In this document: positions 26,391 through 64,000 of the stretch, in pieces
How the letters are laid out: each line of letters starts with the position of its first letter
How positions within the stretch are numbered: position 1 is the stretch's first letter
Source of the DNA: Baylisascaris procyonis
Lineage: Eukaryota; Nematoda; Chromadorea; Rhabditida; Ascarididae
Assembly (NCBI GenBank): GCA_037389465.1
Contig: JAZARR010000078.1
Location: 744,001 to 808,000, forward strand
Direction: 5' to 3'
Length of the DNA: 64,000 nucleotides
Program-made: the position numbers and the translations under genes
The notes under the pieces: model-generated
Database searches by the model: none
The model's input: only the letters and a program-made list of their open reading frames with translations
What the model was told of the DNA's origin: nothing

Positions 26391-28480
26391 AATAAAGTAA
26401 CTGCACAACAAATAAAGTCGCTAATAATACTATCGAAGTAAATAGCGCCATTTCTACGAACAAAATGCAGCAAGGAGGAACGCGAAAAAATAGAAAGGGG
26501 CTCTAGACATAATGCTTTGAATAGATGCAAACTGAAATATTGAAAACGTACTTCAAGCACAAATATGTTGACAGTTGGCCATAGAAAAGTGGGAAAAAAA
26601 GTGCTGAAAAGTTATAATGGATAGCATTATTTTGGTTTAGCGACCCGTAACTTTTCAGCTGTATTTAGTGCAAGGCGAACTTCGTTAAAAGATTCAAAAA
26701 AAGGGGCAAGTAACACAAAAACGCATATAAACAATAGCAATGGCACATGAAAACAATCTCCAGCAATAGGAGGATATAAAAAGCGTTAAGCAACGCACAT
26801 AATCAATCACATATCAAAGAATAGTACGTTGCTATTCTCGTACAAAAGAAAAGCGGATGCCCGCTCGCTCATCCACTTTGAGTAATGCAATTGTGTCACT
26901 CACCAGGATTTCTTCAATTGTATACTCAAAGCATTCTTCCTTAGATTATAGCGAATTGTTTACTTCATCTAACCTACAAAGTAAATAAATAAATATTTAG
27001 AGAGGTGCATCCACTACGTAATAAATATACATAAATTATCAATCGACAAAGCTAAAAAGAATAGAATCTCTGAACAGCGTCTTTTTGCTACCTCTATATA
27101 AGCCGTTCTGCATAGAAAGCACACACAACAAACTATTCCAGAGTCAAAGGATTTGCAAACGATCTCTAAGCATTCCGCGCAAAATGAATCTCACATATAA
27201 AATCTCGACCAAATTCCCTATTTAGCAAATAAAAACGACTCTGAATATGATAAAAATTAACATGGCCAAATAGTGGGAAATAACATCAGATCGAATCAAA
27301 ATTTAAGGTATCAACAAAAAAACTTACTACAAAACGACTGCAATGGATCATGGAAAGTTTGGTTGGCGAGCAACAGAGCAGAAGATGAGAGAAGAGGAAT
27401 TTATGAAAGACAATAATGAAGTGCCAACTTATTGGCGATCGTGAAATAACCGCACAATCAATAAAAACGATTATTGAGGCATAAATGATAATTTTTAAAA
27501 ACAAAAAAAGAAAAAATACAATACACTCGAAATTTAAAACGAACTTTTTGTGAATCTATGCAAACAATGAAAAACGAATGATAAAGAAAGAGGATCATCT
27601 TCCACTGGAATTCGGCGGCTTTAACTTGAGTTGGGAAATATACAGCTAAACACTAAACGAAGCTTTTAGCTAAGAAAACAAGCAGGATGCCCGGAAGAAC
27701 AAGCGAGTGAAAAGCGACTATATATAAAGGAATTTCTAGAATGCTTAGTGCAGCCAATAAACAAAACTCCCCTTTCTCCAATAGGTAATGACAGGCGCAC
27801 TCGCTCCCTCATATCCAGTCAACTTTTTTAACAAAGTTTATTGCCGACCCAGAAACGCAATGCAGTGGAGGAAAATCTCAACGCTAGTTTGATTGAAAAA
27901 GAAAATACGAGCGTTAATCTTAAAGCATAAAAAGAGCCTTAAGGTGCGCCTCAATTCCCTTCATATTTTCAGACTAGCATTTTCCGGGTTCCAATATAAA
28001 TATCAATCGCTATTCACTGGTTGAACTTCGGTTACAGCTAGCTGAAAGTGTTCATGATAGCCAACCGGTAAGAAAATATTTGCGGTCGTTTGCTGGCACA
28101 TTCTACAACGCCAAAACGCCAATAAATTAATGAATAAACGTTCCAAGAAGCAATGTTGTATCATCGCAGATATTTTCCGAACGGCGCTTATTTCAGCATC
28201 CAAAGGAATGACGTCATTTTCATCACGTCATAAACTAAATTCGCCACGCACTTCAACGTTAGATTTCAGTGATTTATAATACAAATTGAAATGGCTGCGC
28301 GGAAAATACCGTCACGGCATCGTTCTGGAAAACAATGCAGGAATGAATATTTAACTGTGCAGCGGTCCAATCTAAATTCGGATCACTTCATCTGTTGTTT
28401 TTTATCAAATAATAAAATCACCAATTCAATTTACGCTGCACATAGCGCAGCAAATCTTAGCGCTTAGTCACGCCTCCTCT
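26391..28480. other. No gene recognised
   Basis: AT-rich, with no frame of note and no paired splice signals that I could support. Confidence 0.4.
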
Positions 28481-28486
28481 CAACAG

Positions 28487-28553
28487 TATAAAAAACCAAA
28501 GGACTTGTCAGAACCATTCTTAAAACTCATCAGTGCCATTCCATTTTCAAAAA
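28487..28553 (+). promoter_or_regulatory. TATA-type core promoter and short leader exon candidate
   Basis: TATAAAAAA at 28487-28495 is followed after about 60 bases by an exact GTAAGT donor at 28554. This is the layout of a core promoter with a short non-coding first exon. No downstream coding exon was recognised; the 95-codon plus-strand frame at 28896-29183 has no domain. Suggestive only. Confidence 0.25.
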
Positions 28554-28559
28554 GTAAGT

Positions 28560-31190
28560 GTTAACGAAATACTACAGAATCAAGAACGGTGACGAAGAAA
28601 AGGATCTGCTTATTCGTCAAATTTTGCAGCCAGACAATCTTGAAAGAGATAAACTTCCTTCAGTCTAACATGCCAACCAGGTTGTATCCTTGGTCACGAC
28701 ATATCTTACTTTCATAAAAATCGGGCAACAACCACATTATGAGTGAACTGTATAAAAAATTGCTCACCTCTTCAAGCGGATAACACCAAAAAGCAACGAT
28801 TAAAAGAAACCGGGCTAAAGCAGTATACAACCGAATGGAATGTCAGTTAATACTGAACCATCGATACATAAACACATGCCAATTTTATATGACTATTGAA
28901 GATAAACGGTTCTTTAGAAAGTGAATTCGGATTTTCTGAGAAATTCTTTCAAAACATTAAAATAAGACTTGGAAAAAGCACAACGGTAGTTACGCTAAGG
29001 CAAATGACAACATTCGATAGTATCACAAGTGCCGATAAGAACAATTTTTTTAAAAGAAGTATCACCGGATTATGCCGCTGCACAATCAATCATAGGCAGA
29101 TGGTAATCACCAGCCTATCCCTGACAGTTAGATTCATAGAAATACTTCAACACCTTTCGATCAGTACCTATGTAAATAAATAACCTATGATCAAATTGAC
29201 CTCAATAAATTTAATGCGAATCGGGATGAGCTTAAAGTAAGCTGCCACCGACAAGTTGAGGTTGTGCTAAGCCTTTCGTATTAACCATAACAGGTTGCAA
29301 AGTGAAACGACGGACGTTTCGCTGACGATGAAAAAAGGAAGTGCATTTGTAATACCAAGTTGGTCTACATAAATGATCTGGCAGAAAATAACATAACCGA
29401 GGTGATACCCCCTTCCAAAAAATAAAAAATAAATTAATTAATAAAATCGATGCACTTCCTCTTCGGAAGATTTAGGCAAAAAAAGAAACTGAGCACCATC
29501 GAGCTTAAATGAGAAAACTTGTCAAAGCTGAACAAGAATTGACTTGCCCGTGACTCGCTCATTCATGTAAAAGCATCATAAGAATGAAAACGATCAAGAG
29601 TTAAGCCAGTTGAAAAGCATGACATGATAATCGATTGAACCAAGCATCCAAAAAAATATGACAAAACATCTTTTAGGGCATTTTTCGATGCAAATCAATC
29701 GTTTATACAAACCCTCAATAGAAGAATTTTTTAAAAGAATTTTTTGGGCTGTACTCGACCGATTTTAGAATGAAAAGGATTTGAGATTCTATAGCAATTT
29801 CAAAGGAAATGTCGATGAACTGGAATCGAGAATATTATGCCATCCGCCAACGCAAACTATACTCAGCAAATTTCTTTGATTAAAATTTTGTGGTTCGTTG
29901 AAACTATCAAACGGATAGAGTGATAAACGACAGACAAATATAAATTGTAAAAGCTCGTTTAAAAAATGAGTTGCGCATAGTGAGTATGAAAAACGGTATA
30001 AAGAGCCTTCGCTTCAAAAATTAGAAAATAAAATAAAATAGCAGCACAAAATATTCTCGACAAGTACGACCGAAAGCCATAATCTGGAATATTATGTTCT
30101 GAAATGAAACATCGCATAACTCGAAACTTGAAATATCGCTGCACTCTTTTTTCTGCCCCAAAACAAACAATCTTTTTCAAGCCGACACTCCCATCTCTGC
30201 CCTCTTCTCATCAGTCTAATTCAACCTCTAATCAAAGATGCCGTCAGCCTCCCCTCTCTCCTTCCCCACTCCCTTCCTTCTTGCCGGAAAATCTAGACCT
30301 CTCTCCGCGTGCCTCCAATCTGCCTCTGTTACAATTTTTGTAATGCACAACAAACAAGCAACTTTTTAAGAAAGAACCCATTTCCCACAAAATTTTATTC
30401 CCATCGAGCAAACCAAGTGTAGTTTTCATCGAATCTATCATTTTTAAAAATTTTGTAAGAGGGCTCGTCCGAGAAAGGGAAGGCACAAAGAGTAATATTC
30501 GGTAAGAAGAGGTTTCGAGAAGAAAATGACAACAAGCAAATAAAAATTACAGATTGAGTGCGGAGAAACGAGCCGTCGTTGTGGTCAGATCGCATGGCAT
30601 AAATGAATGAAACGGATTGTAGAGACGCTCTTCGCTACTATGCTTCGCATACTCCGCTACATCCTAAATATACAAACATAATACAGCATCGATGGAAAAA
30701 AAAAATTTGGCAGTTAACTAAGCCAGAACCCACTCTTACTTACTTCAACAGATATGAACAAATTGTGACACGTACTATTCAAAATCTGTGAAATTTTTGA
30801 AATCGTGTTTCTAATCCTAGCAGAAATCACGCTAATCGTTTGCTCCCTAAGTGCACCGAAGATTCACCAATATTTCCATCAAATATTTTTTGGAAGATGG
30901 AATGTGCCTTAGCATCAATCCCAAGCAACTGTATACCAACGCAAAATAGAGACTTAAAATCACAACACTAACGTAGCCAACGTCCATCTCAGATGCGTAA
31001 AAAAAAGAAACACAACAATCCGCAGCAATAAGGGATTGGCATCACTTTGGTGATCGTCAAACTACCTTAATTTTCAATGCTCAATTTTTGAAAGCAAAGA
31101 TTTTAAGATTAGCATTATTTCATGCCATACGGCATATAACATCTCATCTAATAAATCGAAAATGGTTAAATTCCTCTTGTCGGAGACGAG
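28560..31190. other. No gene recognised
   Basis: AT-rich with short chance frames. The 30180-30330 part is pyrimidine-rich on the plus strand (CTCC-type), which explains the overlapping frames there. Confidence 0.4.
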
Positions 31191-31224
31191 GATATGACCT
31201 CTAACAGCTGCGCCACTGCGCACC
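31170..31224 (-). repeat. tRNA-derived SINE-like fragment
   Basis: On the minus strand, GGTGCGCAGTGGCGCAGC followed by TGTTAGAGG resembles a tRNA acceptor and D-arm with a polymerase III box A. It runs directly into a GAGG-TCATAT-CCTC stem-loop that looks like a degenerate T-arm. The anticodon arm is missing, so it is not a functional tRNA. Most likely a SINE remnant. Confidence 0.4.
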
Positions 31225-31981
31225 CCGGGCGTTTTCATTGGCGATCAGTTGGATTACTACATGCGAACGTTGAATTCAAGCTTGAAGCATTATAAATTCA
31301 CAATCATGATTACAGCTTTCATCAGCGGCCCAACCAAATCGCAAAACCGGAAAGAAAACCGACTGAAAAATCCGATAAAGGTGTTGCGCATATTACACGC
31401 ATATCAGCTTTCGTTCAGAGAAAAGTGTGCTATTTATTCTACTGCCACAATTCTGCAGAAACCTAGATTCGCTTGCACAGCTGAAAAACGCATCTATTAT
31501 AGTTAACGACAGCGGGTATTCGACAGCTAGCTGCCAAATCCTGAAGTTTAAACTCTATTCACACGCAAGCAACTAGCAGTGAGCTAGTAAAAGAATTCGA
31601 TCGCGAAAGAACGGCACAAATTCGAAAATCTTATCAGAACATCCCCTAAACAATTAAGACTACGTTCCAGGTTGTGGGACGAAAGAAGCTGAAGTGCTTT
31701 CCTCACAGACCCTAGTGAGTTTCTAATAAACGCCACTGCGAGCACGAGGACTATTAGGAAGACTTGAAGAAGTGCTACATGTCACCGGATTTATCGACGA
31801 ACACCAGCCGAAATACACTAATTGTAACACGAGAAGTCTAGCATTTATTCATAAAAGTATTGTGCCCTACTAATGCCACCTCTACCCTGACTGCTGGCGT
31901 TATACGCCCATCAGGCATGTTGCATCATGTACACACTACAAGTGAGGAAAGCCATTTTAAAAAAATAATGACACACATGAT

Positions 31982-32050
31982 GCCCGTTCTAGCCTAGTGG
32001 TACAGCGCTCGGCGGGTAGGCAAAAGATCGCGTATTCGCATCCACCTGCT
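31982..32050 (+). repeat. tRNA-derived SINE-like element
   Basis: A perfect polymerase III box A (TAGCCTAGTGG, 31990-32000) is followed after 32 bases by a degenerate box B (TATTCGCATCC, 32033-32043). The order and spacing are those of a tRNA gene, but the arms do not pair well and the sequence continues into unrelated DNA, as in a tRNA-derived SINE. Confidence 0.5.
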
Positions 32051-32315
32051 AACAATGTTTGCACTGGTCGTGAAAGACGATGATTACCATGTCAGTCGTG
32101 ACCGTACTGTTTTAACCACGCTGCAATGAAACCTTTCTGATCCTCCATCCCACCTCCCACCCTCCCCCACCTTAATGCATAAAGCATTTCAGAATTCTTG
32201 ATCTGAACGTGATTTCAAACTTCAGCAAGAAACAATCTCAGCTCATCAGCTCCAACCTACGATGCAAACGTAGCAATGAACACAAGTCAGCGAAAGCAGA
32301 GCAATTGATATTCAC

Positions 32316-32420
32316 CTCATCGTGTGTCGGCAAGTAAGTTGGGTTAGTCGAAATACTGACTTCGACGCCAGCAGGATTTGTGGCTGAAGAACCACCACAA
32401 GCATAGCAACGTATCTTCAT
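32316..32420 (-). CDS. First coding exon of an unidentified small gene
   Basis: An acceptor ending TTTTTACAG at 32423 is followed two bases later by an ATG (32420). The frame then gives 35 codons to a GAG/GTGAAT donor at 32315. The peptide begins MKIRCYACGG and has a CxxC pair near its start, reminiscent either of a Ly6-like first Cys pair or of half a zinc ribbon. There is no signal peptide in this exon, which argues against a secreted Ly6 protein unless an upstream exon exists. It starts about 720 bp downstream of the stop codon of the preceding minus-strand gene, in the same orientation, and the acceptor-ATG spacing suits trans-splicing. No following exon (phase 0) was identified. Confidence 0.35.
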
Positions 32421-33138
32421 ATCTGTAAAAATCACCCTTACAACGACCTAAAGACGCTTTCTAAGCTTGTTTTCAATACAGCACACAACACACAACATGA
32501 CTACCCACCGCCATCAAACCGCAAAATTTAAAAAAAAAATTGCGGCACTTCCCAACTCCTATGTAGCAAGCACAATCAAATTCTCAACGAATATGCAAAA
32601 TTTTGGAGTTGCCAAATCCACGTTCATCAGATCAAGCTAACGAACGCCGCACTTGTGATATAAAATGAAATACTGCGCAAAAACTGAGGCAAACATGCAC
32701 GGAACTTTTGGCGTTTTCTCATCGTCATTCTTAAATGGTAAGAAAAGAGGATAAATCAAACACCAGATTTATAATTTATTTTCTCATCTCAAACGCATAG
32801 TAAACCGATCAAATTGTGGGTGAGAATAATGCTTATTTCCGTGAATAAAAAACCGACTGCAAAAACTTTTTGATGAAATATACTAGAAATAAACATGCGT
32901 TTGAGATCATGGTTTCGAAGGCTTATGATAAGGAAAATTGCAACTGAAGCCATGCGAACAATAAATACCGGTAAGCGACCTATACCGATTAGAAAGAGGA
33001 GATCAATTTCCACCGCGCATTGCCATGGTAAGCTCCAACGAGAATGTGCATGCTGTAGCTGTCACATGTACTTGGTATAACCACAACCGAATCGAATGCA
33101 GAAACCAAAACGAAAAAGGTTGTTATCGTCACTAATCA

Positions 33139-51564
<18,426 letters not shown>

Positions 51565-52027
51565 TCGTGTTCGAAACCAGTTCAGCGACGTGCACAAAAC
51601 AGTGGCCTTGAAGTCGTCACAGAGTGGCTTTTCGTTGAGCTATGCGGGCAACCGTCTGGCATGATGCATTGCTTGGCGTACAGGGGCAGGAGGAGGGGAT
51701 GAGAGGTGATACGGAAAGAAAAATCCTCGTCCCGAAATGGCTGAAATTTTGAAAAATAAGGACTTGATTCCAAGTTCACCTCTAGGGAAATTTAGAAATC
51801 CAAATTTCAGGTTCTTCCATGCGCCGATATGATGTTTATTTTCGAAGTGCCATAAACTTGTTCTCTTTCACTCAACGATCTCCTCATGTAGATGCTGGCG
51901 CAAATTTTTGAATGAAAAAGTAATCTCCGCCTCAATAAATCTTTCGAATTTTCACTGTAGGTGCATCTGAAAGAGAACTCCCCCCGTCATAGCGTATCTT
52001 CATAGTTTGATGATGGAAGCCTGTAGG

Positions 52028-52150
52028 GTCGACTCCGAGAATCGGCTGCCTGCGTCAGGAAAAGCCGGACTGAAGGAGTCGACTCTTATTTTTTTCCGGA
52101 GTCGGAAGTGTTAGGGATTTGTTCTTTTTTGTCAAGAATCGGAGTCCCGA
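52028..52150. repeat. GGAGTCG word cluster with inverted copies
   Basis: GTCGACTCC at 52028-52036 is the exact inverse of GGAGTCGAC at 52075-52083. Further copies are CCGGAGTCGG at 52097-52106 and AATCGGAGTCCCG near 52138. It looks like a decayed (GGAGTC)n simple repeat with an inversion. Confidence 0.6.
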
Positions 52151-52319
52151 ATTTCTTTGTCAAAAACAAGAACCCAGTTAATACTTTGTACAGTGTTGTT
52201 CGATCGAGTGCCACCAACTCGAGAGTGTTGGATAATTTCGCTGTCCGGATGCTGAGCTGTTTGCTTCGATAAGTTGACTAGGTGACTTGCAGCAATGTAT
52301 TCCCACCAATTCCATTTAG

Positions 52320-52840
52320 CATTAGCAGGAACTTATTATTTAGTAGCACCACGCTAATCAATAATACCAGAATTTGAGGAGTCACTACCAATTAGGGTTC
52401 GTATTAGTGAAGTTTGGTGCCGCAGGTTGTAACAATTTATAGTAAATTGTGGTAATATTACTGCTATCGCTAACAATAACAGTAGTTAACGTTTATGATA
52501 GCTAATGTTAGTGTCATTTGCTGTGTGTGTTCTGTTATGATTGACGGTAGTGCTTACTATTACTGTCAATAATATTCACTGATAACGAAAGAAAGCAGTA
52601 ATTCTAGCGGTAGTGTTAAGCATAACAAACCTAGCAAACCTACGAACGACAATTAATATTAGTGCTACTAGTAGCACATCTGAGCATAGTTGTAGTAACA
52701 GTATCTACTATAACAGTAAGTAGCAATGGCAGTAGTAACATCGATAGGAGTAGAAATTAAAATGTATAGTAAGTGCTAGTATTACAAGTTAGTACCGGAT
52801 TTAGTCATGAGCAATACTAATAATAGCTAAAATAAACCCT
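52320..52840. repeat. Decayed trinucleotide-like tract (TAG/TAA/ACT)
   Basis: For about 500 bp the sequence is dominated by AGTAGTA, TAATA, TACTA and similar words, but without a clean repeat. It resembles an old trinucleotide array that has drifted. Confidence 0.5.
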
Positions 52841-55800
52841 TATCGTTCCTTTTATTAATTAAAAAGGCCACGTCGTTTTCGCTTCTAAAAGTTTTTCGAT
52901 TTCTAGGCGTGTAATCAATCACAGAAGATAGGGAACAGGTATTACGAGATTTTCTCGTCAGTGACTATCTCAAGAGCTTGTGATATCATCGTCCCCTGCT
53001 CATTCAAATCTAAAAATCCCGCTTCCCCTCTCTCGCATAGCTGTATGTGACTGTTGTCGATTAAATAAAACAGCAGCTATGACTAGCCAAATTCAGATAT
53101 CAGTGATGCCCAATCTGCCTGCAGATTAGTTCACATTTAGTGTCAAAGAACCGTCGGAAACCAAATGGATTTTTAATCGAACGCATTTGAAGCTATTAAA
53201 TCGTTGTCCAATTTTGAAAATGTGGATGGAGTGCTGACCCCATTTCCGAGTTGGAGATCTTCACTATCATCAGAATCCCTCGAAAACTTCAGCGAAGCTT
53301 TCGATACTACTGATAGTCACTGTTGACGCTTAGTTTAACAGTGAGAACGACAGAAATGCTGCAGCACGTCACTGTGAAGTGAATGCCAGGCGGCAGTTGA
53401 TGATCGACGTTTTTCCGTTTTTATGTTCTAATCGGCTGCACTAAGTGTCTGTGATGGTTTTGTTACCAGCGTCGAAGACCACTTCAGCTGTATCATCGAT
53501 CTTGTAGAATCCCCCTCACTCTTTATGACTGATCTCGGGGACCGATAAAACCGGAAATGTTGGATTATCGAATAGAAGGAGAGATTTCGAGAGGACATGG
53601 AAGTGTTGTTCTGACCTCCTATTTACTTCTGCAATGACGTCATCGGTTTCGGCATACCTAATATCGCCCCGAAAATCATGTAGGTAGATAGTAATGACGA
53701 TTGCTCATTTCATATGACTGCGAGTAGCCGAACTTCTGTATATTCCGTGAATCTTGTTTATGCTGTCAAGACGTCTTCATATTGTTATGGTGAAATTTTA
53801 GAACAAAACATTGCTGTTGCAACAAACCTGTAGTCTCAATCCTTCCGGCCTCGGGTTCGTTTCTTCGAGTTGTCTGCCTCAAATTGTCTGGCTTTCCAGA
53901 TCCTCTTCCGCTTTATCTCTGCTTCCAAAAAAAATGTTCAAAGCTTGAAGTAAGCCAAGTAACATCGTTTGTTTGCGAAATATTCAAAACAAGATTTTTA
54001 TTTCCGTCACTATGCATAAATGGGAGCTTATGTTACTTTTGGTGAGTTGTGTTCCATTTAATTTAGTTCTGTGGTGTGCAATTTCTTTATAGAGAACGCT
54101 ATGTGATGTTTCTTCTGCTGTTTTTTACTTAATAGCGCCTCTGGGAACTACTATGCTGAAACCTTACAAAGGAAACTGGAAAGGTATCACCTTCGAGAAT
54201 CAAATGAATGAGGTCCAGGAGTTGACTGTTTTTTTTTTGGGGGGGGGGGAAGTTGGAGTTCGAAACGAGAAGAGGGGGTTTCAGCAGGGCCGGGATCATC
54301 TCATTTTACGGGAGCGGGCCATCACTCGCCACAACTTCCTCCTACTTTGGGCCTTATTGAGAAAAAATCCTTAACTTTCAGCGGATTTTCTTTTTTTTAA
54401 TGAATTTCATGTTTTACTCACTAAGAAATGCAGAAAGTGGTGCCTTCATTAGTCCCGTTTTGCTTTCATTGATGAGCTACTACCTTCATAAGTGATATTA
54501 TGTACTTTATTATTAGTTGCATTTTTCCTTCAATTTTATTTGGCAACTGCTTTTAGTAAATTTGCATATTTAACTAAAACACTACCAACTCTTGCAAATA
54601 TAGCAGTTGCATAGCAGGTCTGGTTGTGGAGAACAATCGATGAAGCGATACGTGCACATTTATTTAGAATCCTTATCGCAAACAATCCTTAACCATTTCT
54701 CACTTATCGCATCTAAGCGATAGTATATGCTCATACATTTACTGCATAAGTCAGAATGTAGAATCAAGGACTATCGACTGCTAAAAGGTAAGCGGGAAGA
54801 GCAGTGAGGTTTATTGGAGCGAAATTCATTTTTACTGTTGCGTTATGCGCCTGCGTCAGAAGGCATTATAAAGTACTTTAGGGGAACTAGAAAGCGGGAC
54901 AGGGGCAGAGGTAATAAGGGCTGGAGACGGTAAGAGGGATGGACGGTGGGAACAGGCAGAGGTAAACGGTGGCAACTATGCAGAACGAGGGAGGGGGTGT
55001 TAGAAACACAGGATATGTTTACATGAAAGAGATGGTGATTACCACATTTGATTAAAACGATTTGAGAATGCAGTGGAAAGGCTGACGCGTCTCCAGTGAT
55101 CGGTCTTTAAAATTACTAATACAAACTACACAAATTGCCAGCAATCGAGCGTAGAAACATTATAGAAATATAAACTACAACCATCGATCTCCCTGATCAC
55201 AAATAGCGTTCAGCATTCCTCATCGGCAAAGCTACTCTCGTGCTGTCCACCTTTGTTTTCCCTTCTTTTACCGTTGCCAGCTTTCATTTGCCTTTGTGTC
55301 CATTGCTGCTCCTTGCCTATCCTTCGATTTATTCGAACACCTTACATATAATGCAGTTGTTTTCCAGTTGTTCATGCTAGCGAAATGCCGAAATACTGAG
55401 CAGTTCTGTGCTAACATCGTGCAGATCCGTTGTGATCAGCAATATAGAATCGATTTTCAACAATTACCAACGGGTAAAGGAAAAAGAAGTAGCTTGATGC
55501 CACATCAAGCAGTTATTTTAATAACGTCGAATGTTGTTGTAAGTGGGGGCAGGTATTCTTCTTGCCTTCTGTATACCGTGCACTCGGCGCGCACAGATCC
55601 AGGTTCAGTGCACTTGTTTTATCGGTTATGCTTAGAACCAGTCCAGTGAATTCTGCATTATTATGCAGCGTCAGTTCTTGTTGTTTTTTCTCAATGGCCC
55701 TAGCTGCCTCGAATATTATTCGAAGCCTCAAACAGTCAGTCGTCTAGACGTTCAAGGGATTCGTAGAGTTGTTGGCCTTCAAAAAAAAAAATCACGGATT

Positions 55801-56128
55801 CTGAAAATTGGAGACTCTCGAGCAAAGTTGAAGATCCGCGAAATTCTAAACTCCCGACGCCTTGTCAGCAGTAGCACTTCCGCTATACGTTTCCCTTCTC
55901 CCAAATATTCACGAAAAAACTTTCACCTACATATCAGCTGCCTTCCCAGGATGTCGCCTCTTTTCGCTTATGCTTATCACGGCTTCAACTACATAAAAAT
56001 GGGAAAATAATTGTTTCCACAGTATTACCTCTGTTCACTTTCCCAGTCGTTAATATATAAATATTGTTGAGAAAAGTAAGATGCTGTCGAAGCGCTTCAC
56101 AGAGATAAGACACCTGTTGCTATCGTGA

Positions 56129-62515
<6,387 letters not shown>

Positions 62516-64000
62516 CATGGACGTTGAGACGTCAGAATGCCTCTGTTCCGTTCCCAATTATAGTCGGGTCCCTTGTCGATCGTTATGCTACGCTTTCCTT
62601 TAATGCGATTACTGCTTACATTATTTGTTGATGGAAGCCCCGATAATAATAGAAAGTCTCCATCTTTTACCCATTTCCGATGGTTTTCCATTCTTTGTGT
62701 CTACCCTCCTATCGTCATATATTTTTTGGCTTTATTTTTTCTCACTCTTCTTCCCGAAGTTCATTCGTTGAATTGTTTTGGTGTGTTTTCTCGATAGGCC
62801 GTCATTGATGTTGATGTGTTTTGATTGCGATCACACGCAGTTATTGCATTGGATTCGTTTTTGTGCAGCTGCTTTCATCATAGTCAGCTTGCCTAGTCGT
62901 TTTGTTTTTGGGCATTTCAATAGAGCGTAGATATCCTCACCGGCGTATCTTTCCATAGAATTTGCATTTATTGGGATGGCTCTTTCGTCCACTGAAATGT
63001 GGATCCACTTTCCTTTGGTGACCTATTTTTTACACTCTTTTGATCGCTAATTTTCTTTAGTTGATGTTATTTTGGTTGCAAATGTTTGTTCTCTCGTCGT
63101 TATTCGTTGTTCCGCTTATGTATGCGCAGTGCTTTTGCTCGCATTAGTTTGACGGTGAAGAGCCACCATTCAAATTCAACCATCTGCATTCGGTTGATTC
63201 TTCGTTTTTGCGTATCCTTAACGGAATGCGCTGCGTGTGCTAATGAATTCGCTGTTCATCGTTTATTTCTATAGTAAAGCAGTTTCGACGTGGGATTTGG
63301 TGAATTATGGGAACAAGAGGGAGAATAAAGTTTACACTTTAATTGAAATGGATAGTGCTGATTTTCCTGTATTTTTTTCTGCAAGAGTTTTTATTGCTTA
63401 GGTGGTTGGTTCCGTGTATCGCACTTGCGACGCGGACGTTTTTATGAGGCTGCCGTGGGCGGAACAGTATCATCTCCTAGAAATTCGCTTAATCTTCAAC
63501 TTTTTTGGGAGACTGTTCTATTTCATTCGTCGATCTGATGCTGCCTCATACGCTATTGCGGACATTCGAGTTCCCATTCTCCTTCCGCCCTCGTTTTCTG
63601 CATAGGAGGAGGCTTCCTCGGGCCAAATTTTGGAATTTCAGGTGGCGTTTTGGGCCCTCGTGTCTCAAGACGCCCTGTACGAAGTTTGGCGGCGATTTGA
63701 CAGCTATGAAGGGTTGATCCTTTATTGTGAAGGAACGATGCCGGACCAACACATGGGAGTTCCTCAGGATGAAACTTTTTGATCGTCGTAAGGTGCACAC
63801 AAATCAACAGACGTCAGGGTGACGGCTTGGACGTATTAAGTAAGTGGCGTAATGAGGGTGGAGGCAAGTTCTGTGTATCTTTGGCGAACTGCTTCCTCGA
63901 AATGCCCAAGGAAGTTGTCCCACTCGTCTTCAACGGTTATCTCCTGGATGCCATTTTCCCATTGCTTTTAAAGTTTACAGTTGTCCTTACCTATAATTAA
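62516..64000. other. Downstream region, no gene recognised
   Basis: The first AATAAA after the dehydrogenase stop is at 63324-63329, which would give a 3' untranslated region of about 800 bases if used. Between 63600 and 63810 several frames are open on both strands at once in a GC-richer stretch, suggesting a repeat of unknown family. A frame of 73 codons runs off the right edge. Confidence 0.4.

Noticed and set aside
55513..55731. Minus-strand frame with helix-like and polar sequence, possible 5' exon of the unnamed gene
   Set aside because: No good acceptor or ATG, and joining to the exon at 51533-51564 is not needed because that exon has its own ATG.
63546..63807. Overlapping 84-codon frames on the minus strand and 70-codon frame on the plus strand
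   Set aside because: Open in several frames simultaneously with no recognisable protein; probably an unidentified repeat.

Overview
This window is eukaryotic, AT-rich, intron-rich nuclear DNA, most likely from a nematode; I cannot name the species. Reasons: introns of about 270 bp to several kb that end in TTTCAG, TTTTAG or TTTACAG; start codons two bases after such an acceptor (as expected for spliced-leader trans-splicing) in two genes; animal gene families; and many microsatellites with decayed transposons. Most open frames in the window are chance. Three multi-exon genes can be supported by joining exons whose splice phases agree, plus one isolated first exon and a few weak candidates.

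Layout. 1-12.5 kb: no host gene recognised; G-rich purine tract at the left edge, a decayed mariner-type transposase on the minus strand (about 1.15-2.1 kb), a decayed fragment of a transposon-associated protein on the plus strand (about 3.06-3.43 kb), and a (TA)n array. 12.57-18.94 kb (minus): the six C2H2 zinc fingers and C-terminus of a FEZF-family transcription factor in four exons; its N-terminal exons were not found. 19-32.3 kb: mostly non-coding, with a GC-box/CCAAT promoter-like patch followed by a possible first exon, a long ATT/ATTAAT compound microsatellite, a TATA-type promoter candidate and tRNA-derived SINE-like pieces. 32.3-32.4 kb (minus): an isolated cysteine-containing first exon behind a splice acceptor. 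33.1-51.6 kb (minus): a predicted gene of ten exons and about 512 residues that I cannot name. It has two helix-helix-wing segments, a Pro/Ala/Ser-rich tail and a TQT motif. 51.6-56.1 kb: intergenic region between two divergently transcribed genes. 56.15-62.5 kb (plus): a complete nine-exon medium-chain dehydrogenase/reductase of 364 residues that has lost most catalytic zinc ligands and the structural zinc loop, and uses one GC-AG intron. 62.5-64 kb: no recognised gene.

The genes do not form an obvious pathway: one is a neuronal-type transcription factor, one a probable RNA- or protein-binding scaffold, and one a metabolic oxidoreductase. The minus-strand pair at 33.1 kb and 32.4 kb is close enough, in one orientation, to be an operon candidate.
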